Source of the DNA: Cereibacter_A sp052244495
Lineage (GTDB): Bacteria > Pseudomonadota > Alphaproteobacteria > Rhodobacterales > Rhodobacteraceae
DNA length: 64,000 nucleotides
Assembly: GCA_052244495.1 (NCBI GenBank)
Contig: JBQPXH010000007.1
Strand: one strand, 5' to 3'
The position numbers and the translations under genes are program-made. Below, in pieces: positions 17,571-25,471 of the stretch. Under the pieces are notes generated by a model. It saw nothing but the letters and a program-made list of their open reading frames with translations, did no database searches and was not told the DNA's origin. Position 1 is the stretch's first letter; the number at the start of each line of letters is the position of its first letter.

Positions 17571-17659
17571 GGGTTTCCTCCTCTGAGCACTGGCACCCGG
17601 GACGGGGGCGGGATGCCCCCGGCACTGAACCGCCCCCCGGCCGGGCCGGAAATGCGGAA

Positions 17660-17685
17660 GGGGACCGGCTTTGCTGCCGATCCCC
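17660..17685 (-). terminator. 10-bp hairpin downstream of rpmA
   Basis: GGGGATCGGC and GCCGGTCCCC (read on the minus strand) pair fully, with one G-U, around the loop AGCAAA, 29 bp after the rpmA stop. The tail TTCCGCATTTCC is only moderately T-rich. It probably reduces read-through from rplU-rpmA into the GNAT-obgE genes, setting their lower expression. Confidence 0.55.
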
Positions 17686-17713
17686 CGTTACAGACGAACT
17701 GTGAAGGTTCGGC

Positions 17714-17983
17714 TTACTCCGCGGCCTCCGCGGCCGGAAGCACGGAAATGAAGGTGCGGCCCTTGAGGCCCTTCCTGAACTCCACGCGGCCTTCGACGGT
17801 CGCGAAGATGGTATGGTCGCGGCCCATGCCGACGCCCGCACCCGGGAACCAGGTCGTGCCGCGCTGGCGCACGATGATGTTGCCCGGGATGGCCGCCTGG
17901 CCACCGTAGAGCTTCACGCCGAGACGACGGCCCGCCGAGTCGCGGCCGTTGCGGGACGAACCGCCTGCCTTCTTGTGTGCCAT
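17714..17983 (-). CDS. rpmA: 50S ribosomal protein L27
   Basis: 89-aa bL27. The N-terminus MAHKKAGGSSRNGRDSAGRR is typical of species without the cleaved extension, so its tail can reach the peptidyl-transferase centre. VRQRGTTWFPGAGVGMGRDHT follows. GGAG precedes the ATG. It lies 6 bp after rplU. Confidence 0.98.
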   Translation of the reverse strand: MAHKKAGGSSRNGRDSAGRRLGVKLYGGQAAIPGNIIVRQRGTTWFPGAGVGMGRDHTIFATVEGRVEFRKGLKGRTFISVLPAAEAAE

Positions 17984-17989
17984 GGGGTG

Positions 17990-18385
17990 TTACTCCTTCG
18001 CGCTGGCGGTGTGAGCGGCGCGGCGCGCATCGGCGGTGCCGGTGGCGGCGGCCACGCCCGAGGCTTCGGCCCCCGAGGCGAGCACGTCGGTCACGCGCAG
18101 GAGCGTGAGCTGCTGGCGATGGCCCTTGGTGCGCTGCGACGAATGCTTCCGGCGGCGCTTCACGTAGTGGATGGTCTTCTCGCCCTTGATCTGGGCGATG
18201 ACTTCCGCCTGCACCGCGGCGCCTGCCACGAAGGGCGCGCCGACGGTGACGGACTCGCCGCCCACCATCAGGATGTCGTTGAACTGGATCTTGTCACCGG
18301 CTTCGCATGCCAGCTTCTCGACGCGCAGCACGTCGCCCGCCTGGACCTTGTACTGCTTGCCGCCTGTCTTGAGGACCGCGAACAT
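17990..18385 (-). CDS. rplU: 50S ribosomal protein L21 with extended C-terminus
   Basis: 131-aa bL21. The core FAVLKTGGKQYKVQAGDVLRVEKL to KRRRKHSSQRTKGHRQQLT covers about 100 residues; then follows an Ala/Ser-rich tail of about 30 residues (GAEASGVAAATGTADARRAA) absent from E. coli L21 and commonly present in alphaproteobacterial L21. AAGGAAAG precedes the ATG at 18385; the in-frame start at 18400 has no ribosome site. First gene of the ribosomal/proline run. Confidence 0.96.
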   Translation of the reverse strand: MFAVLKTGGKQYKVQAGDVLRVEKLACEAGDKIQFNDILMVGGESVTVGAPFVAGAAVQAEVIAQIKGEKTIHYVKRRRKHSSQRTKGHRQQLTLLRVTDVLASGAEASGVAAATGTADARRAAHTASAKE

Positions 18386-18615
18386 GGGTCTTTCCTTCAT
18401 TGCTCCGCGTCCTGCGGCCCCGGTGCGACCCGGCGTTCAATGCCTTCGGACAGCGCACCCCGGGAGGTGTCATGGTGATTGCCGGAGGCTGTCCCTCACG
18501 CGGAGGTTGACCAACGGATGCAGAGCCCGGCCAGACGGATCCGGCCGGGATGCGCGCTTATCGGGGAAAGGAAGATGCGAGTCAAGCGCCTCGACCCGGC
18601 GGGATACGCTCGTGC

Positions 18616-19518
18616 TCAGATATCCTCGCCCTGCATCTGGCGCGCCGCGGCACGGCCCAGATCGAGCGAGATCCTCGAGAAGACCGCGTCGAACGCGCGG
18701 AACGTCGCCCCGTTCAGCCGCCGTCCGGCGTCGGTTCTTGAGAAGGCGATGTAATCCTTCAGCTGCTGGTCCGAAAGCGGGCCGTAGGCGAGGGCAAGAT
18801 AAGGGAAAAGCCATTCCTCCGTCTCGCGCCGGACATCGGCCTCCTGCGACCAGACATCGGCCAGCATCTCGTCTTCGCTCATCGGCTGCTCGAAGGCCGA
18901 GCCCTCGACCATGCCGCGATAGAAAGCGAGGTTCGAGTTCAGCGCTCCTGCCACGTTCAGCTCGATCAGGTCGTTCGCTTCGGCAAATTCGCGCAGGAGC
19001 TCGAGTCGCGGATCGTTTGCGGCGCTCATGTCCTCGACCGCGACCTTGGCCGCCTCCTCGGAGGCCTCGTCGAGCAATGCCCGCCGCGCCTCGATCTCGA
19101 GCTGCAGGATGTGCTGGCCGTTCTCGCTGCCGAAGAAGTCCAACATCTTCCCGATCGACTCGGTGTCCTGCCCGATTTCAGCCTCGAAGGCGGCGTCGAA
19201 CCGCTTGCGCATCTCCTCGGTGTCGTAGATCAGCCCGACAACGGCTTGCCAGCGCGCCCCCCCACGCTCCGGAAAGAGCTCCGATTCGAGGCTGGAGCCA
19301 TATTCCAGCCCCTCCTCGCGCATCACGGCGATCACGTCGCCGATGCGCAGAGCGTCCTCGAGTGCCGCGATCTGCACGCCCGCCTTGACGACGGGCGCAC
19401 CCTGAGGTCCGGCTGATGGGACTTCCTGCGCGACCGCGGTCCGAGCGCCCACCGCAAGTGGCGAGGCTGCCACTCCTGCAAGGAGCAGGAGCCGTACGAG
19501 AATCGACTGGAGGACCAT
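18616..19518 (-). CDS. Exported DUF2059 domain protein
   Basis: 300-aa periplasmic protein. A signal peptide (VRLLLLAGVAASPLAVGARTA then AVAQ|E as likely cleavage) precedes an all-helical region. The C-terminal part (ALAYGPLSDQQLKDYIAFSRTDAGRRL) is the DUF2059 signature helix bundle. The ATG at 19518 is preferred because GAAGG lies nine bases upstream; 19536 has no site. Role unknown. The signal and fold are secure, function is not. Confidence 0.8.
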   Translation of the reverse strand: MVLQSILVRLLLLAGVAASPLAVGARTAVAQEVPSAGPQGAPVVKAGVQIAALEDALRIGDVIAVMREEGLEYGSSLESELFPERGGARWQAVVGLIYDTEEMRKRFDAAFEAEIGQDTESIGKMLDFFGSENGQHILQLEIEARRALLDEASEEAAKVAVEDMSAANDPRLELLREFAEANDLIELNVAGALNSNLAFYRGMVEGSAFEQPMSEDEMLADVWSQEADVRRETEEWLFPYLALAYGPLSDQQLKDYIAFSRTDAGRRLNGATFRAFDAVFSRISLDLGRAAARQMQGEDI

Positions 19519-19686
19519 CGCAGAAGCCTTCGGCATAGGTTTGGCACAGAGCTAGTTGCTATGCCCGCGGTTGCCAAGGGAAGAGCCGAAGCAGCGCCGC
19601 GCTGCGGCATGATCCCGCCATCGATTTCGGCCTTGCAAGCTCCTGCGAGCTTCGCTAAATGCCCGGTCCACGACGACCCCTGACGC

Positions 19687-19776
19687 GGAGAGGTGGCAGA
19701 GTGGTCGAATGCGGCGGTCTCGAAAACCGTTGTCGGTGTGAGCCGACCCAGGGTTCGAATCCCTGTCTCTCCGCCA
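19687..19776 (+). tRNA. tRNA-Ser (CGA anticodon)
   Basis: 90-nt tRNA with encoded CCA. The acceptor stem GGAGAGG pairs with TCTCTCC. The anticodon stem GCGGT/ACCGT holds the loop CTCGAAA, giving anticodon CGA. The long variable arm (TGTCGGTGTGAGCCGAC) is typical of tRNA-Ser, and GGTTCGAATCC forms the T arm. It reads UCG codons. It marks the left border of the accessory zone; tRNA-Ser 3' ends are frequent integration sites, but no repeat of this 3' end was found further right in the window. Confidence 0.97.
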
Positions 19777-20945
19777 TACTACCTCGTTAAGCATTTGATA
19801 TCTCTTAAAAAAAATGCTTCGGCGAGGAAGTTCTTCCGCCGACCCTTCCCCCATTAACTGCTGGAACATTGTGGGCGCGGGCGAACGTGCTCGGTAGTGG
19901 CCGCTGTCTCCGCTCCTAGCAGTATCAACTTTCAGTTCTTTTCGCCATTTAAGGTTTTTTCAGGAGGGCGGGCCGCACGGTTCCACATCCCGCAGGTGAT
20001 CTCCTGCCTTGGCCCGCTCAGGACATCAGCCCTAGTCTGGAGGATGATCCGGCCTGCTCCGTAGCTGCCGAAGGCAGTTTGGTGCCTGGCGCGCACGACA
20101 AATGCCGGCGGCCTTGCGAACGGGGTTATGGCAATGCACTTCGACGGCCGCTGGGAGGGCGAGGGCTGCTTCGGGCGTGAACTTCGTCTGCGGATTGATT
20201 TTCCGGCTCTGCTCCTCGATAGTCAGGGAGACGGAGCCGCCTTCCAATGCCGTGCTGCGCACTTGGGCGACGCCCATTCGCACCGCGTTTTCCGAGCCCA
20301 GACGCTCGAAACGGGCTCCGTCCCCCACGTCCTGCGACAGGTCATCGGCACAGTTGTCTGCGGAGCCCGTTCGGATCATCACAATCAGGTTGGGCTCGCC
20401 ACCAAGCTTGGTAGTTGCGGTAATCTTACGGACCGCCATCACGTCGCGCCAAATGCGGCGGTCTGGCTGCCTCGCGGTAGGCCATGGATTACGGCTACTA
20501 AAGCCGACACCAAGCGACACGGCGTCTTGCCCTTTCGGCAGCCCCTGCCACGCGCCCGAATTAGGTTGATCGGCAAGCCGGAAGCCGCGTGATGCCTGTC
20601 TCGCCTCGGAGGTCTTGGCGATCCCGCGGGGGCGACGAACTAGCGTCTAACTCTCGGCAGGGGAAAGTTTCGGTTTCTGGTGGATGCAGGACTTCCTGAT
20701 CACGAAGTTCGCGAGAGCGGGAAGCTGCGCGGCCTCGACCCGTAGGCGTACCCGGTGGACTTGCTCTTGACGATCAAGGACGCGCTACCCGTAACACCAC
20801 TCACCGCACCGGGAGGCCGTTGCCCGTCCAACTCGACAACCGGAGCACCGCCTGATCTGTGCGGCTAATAACGATGTCGTCACGGAAGCCATGAGGCGCG
20901 CTGCCTCAGGCACTGCAGACATCTCCCCGACGCGCAGACGGGGCA
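19777..20945. other. 1.2-kb stretch after tRNA-Ser without a confident gene
   Basis: Base composition is lower in GC directly after the tRNA (for example an A8 run near 19807). One minus-strand frame, 20032-20439 from an ATG, gives a soluble protein-like sequence (VRKITATTKLGGEPNLIVMI, EGGSVSLTIEEQSRKI) with fair codon use, but no family is recognised and no ribosome site is clear. The rest is broken in all frames. It reads as eroded foreign DNA next to a tRNA. Confidence 0.4.
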
Positions 20946-21818
20946 TCACGACGACGAAAGCAGGATCACTCCGGCGATCAGCACTCCGCATCCGAGCAGC
21001 CGCCACCGTCCGACCGCCTCGCGCAGGATCAGCATTCCCATCAGGGCTCCCACCATCATCGACATCTCGCGCATCGGAGCCACGAGGCTGAGCGGGGCGC
21101 CACCCGTCAGAGCGGCCAGCACGAGGATGTAGGAGAGCGGAGACAGAAGACCCACTCCGATCGCGGCACCCCAGTGCCCGCGCATCGCGCTCAGCGCACG
21201 GCGAGGGTCGGCGATCACCAGCGGCAGCAGCAGGATGAACCGGAGCAGGTTCGAGAACCAGTCGAGCACCACCGGTGCGATGCCGAGCGCCGTCACCGCG
21301 AAGGCGTCGACCACCGTGTAGCTCGCGATCAGGCCACCTGTCGCTGTGCCCCAGCGGACCCCGGCCTGGCCGCCGGGGCGCGTGAAGGCGGTCAGGCTGC
21401 CTCGGGTGGCGATCAGCAGGATCCCCGCGACGACCAGGGCCAGCCCGATCACGCCGGTGCCGGAGGGTGTCTCGCCGAGGATCAGGAACGCCCCGAGGGT
21501 CGAGAGCATCGGCCCGGTCCCGCGCGCCACGGGATAGACCACCGACAGATCGGCCACCTGATAGCCGCGCTGCAGGCAAAGGCTGTAGGCCAGATGGATC
21601 AGTCCGCTGAGCAGCACGAACCCGATGCCCGTCCAGGTCCAGATGATGCCATCGTGGATCAGCAGATACAGCACCCATGGCGCGTAGGCCATGCAGGCGA
21701 TCAGGTTGTAGGCAAAGACGAACACCGGTCCGACCGATGCGGCCGTCTTGGCGAGCAGGTTCCAGCTGGCATGTATGAAGGATGCGAGAACGACAAGAAA
21801 CAGCGAGGCAAGCGTCAT
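20946..21818 (-). CDS. EamA/DMT-superfamily transporter
   Basis: 290-aa inner-membrane protein with ten predicted helices in two EamA repeats: residues about 5-135 (ASWNLLAKTAASVGPVF, YPVARGTGPMLSTLGAFLILGE) and 150-288 (VDAFAVTALG, APMREMSMMVGALMGMLILREAVG). The family exports metabolites. AAGGGGG precedes the ATG. A ykkC-class riboswitch lies in its leader, which suggests the exported compound is guanidine or a related ligand-linked metabolite. A small hairpin (GCGCC/GGCGC, 21833-21846) sits between the riboswitch and the start. Confidence 0.9.
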   Translation of the reverse strand: MTLASLFLVVLASFIHASWNLLAKTAASVGPVFVFAYNLIACMAYAPWVLYLLIHDGIIWTWTGIGFVLLSGLIHLAYSLCLQRGYQVADLSVVYPVARGTGPMLSTLGAFLILGETPSGTGVIGLALVVAGILLIATRGSLTAFTRPGGQAGVRWGTATGGLIASYTVVDAFAVTALGIAPVVLDWFSNLLRFILLLPLVIADPRRALSAMRGHWGAAIGVGLLSPLSYILVLAALTGGAPLSLVAPMREMSMMVGALMGMLILREAVGRWRLLGCGVLIAGVILLSSS

Positions 21819-21854
21819 GGAGACCCCCTTATGCGCCGGTAGGCGCGGTTGATC

Positions 21855-21972
21855 TCGACGTCTCCTCCCCTGGGCTTTTGTCCCTTGGGTGCTGGCCCGG
21901 AGAACTCCCCCGGTCTCTGCAACGCTCGGTCCTGCGGCGGATCGCCCGGAACCCTAGTTACCACTCAGTCGA
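21855..21972 (-). ncRNA. ykkC-class riboswitch (guanidine-I-like) in the EamA leader
   Basis: Read on the minus strand, the leader shows the ykkC block order: CTAGGGTTCCGGGCG (21957-21943), GGACCGAGCG (21932-21923) and GGGACAAAAGCCCAGGGGAG (21884-21865). Short complementary arms TCGAC (21972-21968) and GTCGA (21859-21855) can form the closing P1 stem. These conserved blocks belong to the ykkC-yxkD family; subtype 1 binds guanidinium and subtypes 2a-2c bind ppGpp, PRPP or nucleotides. The EamA exporter 37 bp downstream favours guanidine. Subtype is inferred from memory of the consensus, not from a covariance search. Confidence 0.8.
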
Positions 21973-22201
21973 TGCCGGAGCCTAACCCCTGTGCGATCGG
22001 GCGATCAAGGCCCGACCGCCAGGTTCCGAGTATACCCGATCGGGACCGGCTTATTTCGCGGCAGATGGTGTGCGCGGCCTGCTCCGTCACGGCGTTCCGC
22101 TGAGCGGCGCCCGTGGCGGCCGTATGGTCGGGTCTGCGGGGCCTGAAGGACCAGATCCGCGAGAAGCTCGTCGCGCCTTCTGGTAACCGCCATGCACAGG
22201 A

Positions 22202-22879
22202 TCAGCACGGCCGCTCGCCGGCACCTCCGATGAACGGATCGGCGACCGGGCGCCGGGCCGAATAGGGCATGTGGAACTCCTCGATGGCCGCCCGCGCGCC
22301 GCAGTAGGCTTCCTTGCAGGCGGCCGGCGTGTCGGTGCGCACGACGATGTCCTGGCCCTCGACCGTGACATGAAGCCGGCAGGCCCCGTCCACGGCGGTC
22401 CAGCCCTGTCCGATGCGCTCGCCGGTCAGGATGGGCGTTCCGCAGGAGTGCATGCCCGAGAAGACCATGAAATCGAAGCGCAACGAGCTTCCCACGAGTT
22501 GCATGCCCATCACCGCCCCCTCCGAGCAGTAAAGGCCGGTGAAGCCGTCCGACGGCGGCGCTGCCGACGTACCGCTCGCTTGGAGAGCAGAGAGGCGGTT
22601 CTGCATCGCGGCGCCTAGACAGGTGCGGTCGCTGCCGCAGCCATCGCGAGCGGCGAGCCACGCCCGCTGCTCGGCCAGGAGCCGATCGCGGACCGCTGGC
22701 GGCTGCCCGGCACGCGCAGCCCCGTAGGCTTGCGCGACATCGCGGTCGAGCGCGGCGAGAGCGGGATCGCTGCAGATGGCATGTTCCACCATCGTGCCGG
22801 CGCGCGAGCAGTCAAAACTGGCTTGCGCTGCGGCGGACGTTGCCGCGATTGTCAAAGAGAGAGAAAGCCAAAGGCGCAT
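22202..22879 (-). CDS. Exported DUF1311/LprI-like Cys-rich protein
   Basis: 225-aa periplasmic protein. The signal peptide MRLWLSLSLTIAATSAAAQA precedes a DUF1311 (LprI N-terminal) domain: FDCSRAGTMVEHAICSDPALAALDRDV, RAWLAARDGC. A second Cys-rich region follows (GLYCSEGAVMGMQ, MHSCGTPILTGE, PAACKEAYCGARAAIEEFHM), unassigned. The LprI family includes lysozyme-inhibitor-type lipoproteins, but this one has no lipobox. AAGGAG lies upstream of the ATG at 22879; longer starts are not supported. Six to eight cysteines suggest disulfides. Confidence 0.8.
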   Translation of the reverse strand: MRLWLSLSLTIAATSAAAQASFDCSRAGTMVEHAICSDPALAALDRDVAQAYGAARAGQPPAVRDRLLAEQRAWLAARDGCGSDRTCLGAAMQNRLSALQASGTSAAPPSDGFTGLYCSEGAVMGMQLVGSSLRFDFMVFSGMHSCGTPILTGERIGQGWTAVDGACRLHVTVEGQDIVVRTDTPAACKEAYCGARAAIEEFHMPYSARRPVADPFIGGAGERPC

Positions 22880-22989
22880 GGCAGCTCCTTTCCAACCCGC
22901 GAAACTCGACTCGCAGGGTAATCGCATCCGGCATCAAGGTCATGTATCGACCCAATGAAAATCTGCTCATGCGACAAGGAGTAAGGTAG

Positions 22990-23919
22990 CCGCAGCTGAC
23001 CGAGGACCAGCCCGCGCATCGACCGCTGGTCGCCGCTCATGCCGTTCCCTGGCCGGGCGAGATGGCGGTGTTTCGTAGCCCATCGACCGATGGCTTCGAG
23101 TTGCTGACCACGTTCGGCAGCCGCGCCCGGATTGGGATGCTGGTCTCGGACTTCTACTCGGGCCCCACCTCGCGCTTCGATCTCGGCAATGCGCTGTTGG
23201 TCGATCTACTAACCGGCACGCTGGAAAGCGTCACCGACCTGACCCTGTTCGGCGGGGCCAACGTGCTCGCCATCGAGAGCGCCCCGGCCGTCTGGGAGGT
23301 CGTTCAAGCTGGCGCGGCGGAACTGATTGCGCCGGGTCGCTATCGCCTGACCCGGCTCCTGCGGGGCCAGCGCGGGACCGAGGGGGCGATGGCCAACCCG
23401 GCTCTGGCAGGCGCGCGGGTGGTGGTGTTGGACTCTACGCTGGCGTCACTGCCGATCGCCGAGGCCGATCTCGGGCTGCCATGGAACTGGCGCATCGGCC
23501 CGGCGAGCCGTCCGGTCAGCGACGAGACCTATGTGGTGCAGACTTTCACGCCCGAGGGCGTCGGACTCCGGCCGTTCTCGGTCGCCCATGTCGAGCAGCT
23601 ATGGCGCCAGCCGCGCAGTCCGGGCGATCTGACGATCCGCTGGATGCGTCGGTCCCGCGCGCTCTCGGCTGATAGCTGGGGCGGGCTCGAGGTCCCGCTC
23701 GGAGAAGAGCTCGAAGCCTACGAGGTCGAGATCCTCGACGGCGCATCCGTAAAGCGGCGGCTGAGCACGGCCACGACCAGCGCGGTCTACACCTCGGCCC
23801 AGCAGACCGCCGACTGGGGCGCGCCGCTCGGCCCCGGCGATAGCCTCACTGTCCGCATCTTCCAGCTCTCCGCCCTCGTGGGGCGGAGCGCGCCCAAGAC
23901 CGTCACGCTGATACTCTGA
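22990..23919 (+). pseudogene. 3' fragment of a GTA gp15/megatron-type tail protein
   Basis: The frame is open from 22990, directly after an in-frame TAG, and the homologous-looking text begins before any start codon (AHAVPWPGEMAVFRS). About 310 residues remain of a protein normally over 1,200 aa long, the baseplate/host-specificity protein of gene transfer agents and related siphophages. Retained features: LLTGTLESVTD, RYRLTRLLRGQRGTE, WMRRSRALSADSW and the fibronectin-like end YEVEILDGASVKRRLST. The N-terminal three quarters and all head/tail genes are missing. An ATG at 23062 could allow expression of a stub. Confidence 0.8.
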
Positions 23920-23929
23920 AGGCCATCCC

Positions 23930-25006
23930 ATGTCCGACGCCACGACCCATCTCCTGCTGCCCTACATCCTGGCGGCGCAGGCCCAGAAGCATGTCACCCA
24001 TAACGATGCGTTGCGGCTGCTCGACGGGCTCGTGCAGCTCTCCGTCCTCGACCGCAATCTGGCAGCACCCCCGGCGAGCCCCGCCGATGGCAACCGCTAC
24101 ATCGTCGGTTCCGGCGCGACCGGCGACTGGGCGGGCTGGGACCTGAATGTCGCGCTCCGGACCGACGGCGCCTGGCTGCACCTGCCGCCGCGCACTGGCT
24201 GGCGGGCATGGGTCGAGGACGAGGGCCTGCTGCTGGTCTACGACGGCGCAGGTTGGGTCGGCGCCACGCCAAACGCGCTGCAGAATCTTGCGCTGCTGGG
24301 ACTCGGCACGACAGCGGATACGTCGAACCCGTTCTCGGCCAAGCTCAACGCCGCGCTCTGGGCGGCGAAGACCGTGGCCGAGGGCGGTACGGGCGATCTG
24401 TTCTACACCATAAACAAGGAGGCGGCCGGCGACGGCCTCGGGCTGACGCTGCAAACCGGCTTCGTGACCAAGGCCCTGATAAGGCTCTTCGGCTCCGACC
24501 GCTTCCGGCTCGCGGTCTCGGCCGACGGCAGTACCTTCTTCGACGGGCTCAGCGCCGACAACGCCATCGGCATCGTCGACCAGCCCCAGCTGCCGCGCTT
24601 CAAGGCGTACACCAACTACGACAACTATGTCGGCGTCGGGACCTGGACGAAGATCGGCCTCAACAACACCGACACCAACGATCAGGGCGCATTCGACGCC
24701 ACGAACAACCATTTCGTGGCGCCGGTCGACGGCACCTACCTCTTTGGCGCGACGCTGCTCTACAAGATCAACGCCAGCACGACCGCGCGAATGAGCGGAC
24801 GGCTCGTGCTGAACGGCTCCACGGAAATTCGCGGCTCCCTCGGCGAAATCTCCGTCACCCACGTCTCGCTCGCCACCGCGATCTGGCTGCAGACCATGGT
24901 GCCGCTGATCGCGGGCGATACCGTCGAGCTGCAGGGGTATTTCCGGGTCGCGGACGGGTACTTCGCCGCCGATCACACGTCCTTCTGGGGCTGCAAGATC
25001 GGCTGA
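23930..25006 (+). CDS. Phage tail-fibre-like protein: DUF2793 plus C1q-like head
   Basis: 358 aa. The N-terminal part (about 1-130: LLLPYILAAQAQKHVTHNDA, GNRYIVGSGATGDWAG) is DUF2793, a tail-fibre attachment module usually found just after gp15. A middle region follows (AVSADGSTFFDGLSADNA). The C-terminal 130 residues (FKAYTNYDNYVGVGTWTKI, DGTYLFGATLLYKINAST) look like a trimeric C1q/TNF jelly-roll, a receptor-binding fold. It begins 10 bp after the gp15 fragment with AAGG upstream. Intact and probably translatable, though its particle genes are gone. Confidence 0.8.
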   Translation: MSDATTHLLLPYILAAQAQKHVTHNDALRLLDGLVQLSVLDRNLAAPPASPADGNRYIVGSGATGDWAGWDLNVALRTDGAWLHLPPRTGWRAWVEDEGLLLVYDGAGWVGATPNALQNLALLGLGTTADTSNPFSAKLNAALWAAKTVAEGGTGDLFYTINKEAAGDGLGLTLQTGFVTKALIRLFGSDRFRLAVSADGSTFFDGLSADNAIGIVDQPQLPRFKAYTNYDNYVGVGTWTKIGLNNTDTNDQGAFDATNNHFVAPVDGTYLFGATLLYKINASTTARMSGRLVLNGSTEIRGSLGEISVTHVSLATAIWLQTMVPLIAGDTVELQGYFRVADGYFAADHTSFWGCKIG

Positions 25007-25024
25007 GCGGCGGAGGAGGATCCG

Positions 25025-25309
25025 ATGAACCCACCCCGATCCGAGGGCTTCGTGCGCATGCCCGACGCCGAGTTCGAGGCCATCCTGACCCGCGCCGCCG
25101 AGGGAGGCGCGAAGCGCGCGCTCGCCGATGTCGGCCTCGATGGCGACGAGGCCGCCCTCGACATCCGCGATCTGCGCTCGGTGGATTGCATCCGGCTGGT
25201 GCGCCGCACCGCGATGCAGACCGCAGTCCGCATGATCACCACCGGCGTCATGCTGGCGCTGCTCGCTGGCATCGCGATCAAGCTCAAGATCTTCGGCGGC
25301 GGCCCGTAG
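25025..25309 (+). CDS. Small phage-associated membrane protein (DUF6127-like)
   Basis: 94 aa. The soluble N-terminal 60 residues (MPDAEFEAILTRAAEGGAKR, IRDLRSVDCIRLVRRTAMQ) precede one membrane helix (MITTGVMLALLAGIAIKL). Proteins of this pattern lie between tail-fibre and endolysin genes in Rhodobacteraceae prophages and may be holin-like. GGAGGA precedes the ATG. It ends 61 bp before a run of hairpins. Confidence 0.7.
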   Translation: MNPPRSEGFVRMPDAEFEAILTRAAEGGAKRALADVGLDGDEAALDIRDLRSVDCIRLVRRTAMQTAVRMITTGVMLALLAGIAIKLKIFGGGP

Positions 25310-25370
25310 CCGCCCCCCATCTCCCATCATCAGCCCGCAATGACCCGCCCTCGAGGCGCGGTGAGCCGTG

Positions 25371-25445
25371 GTCTGCCTGAAAGGCAGACGTGAAGGTCCA
25401 GTGGACCTTCACGAGCGGCGAACGCACCGAGCCCCTGCGAGGGGC
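25371..25445. repeat. Three tandem perfect hairpins before the endolysin gene
   Basis: Hairpin 1: GTCTGCCT/AGGCAGAC with loop GAA (25371-25389). Hairpin 2, directly abutting: GTGAAGGTCC/GGACCTTCAC with loop AGT (25390-25412). Hairpin 3: GCCCCT/AGGGGC with loop GCG (25431-25445). They fill the gap between the small membrane protein and the M15 endolysin, 27 bp before the latter's ATG. No T-run follows. They could block read-through, stabilise the lysis mRNA, or be a packaged/recognised DNA site. Confidence 0.7.
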
Positions 25446-25471
25446 CGGAAACTCGTTTTCGGAGGACCCTC

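Noticed and set aside
20032..20439. Possible hypothetical protein after tRNA-Ser on the minus strand
   Set aside because: Sequence is protein-like, but no family, ribosome site or conserved context; kept only as a remark in the region entry.
25371..25445. CRISPR array or short tandem repeat
   Set aside because: The three hairpins differ in sequence and spacing; there are no repeated units with spacers anywhere in the window.
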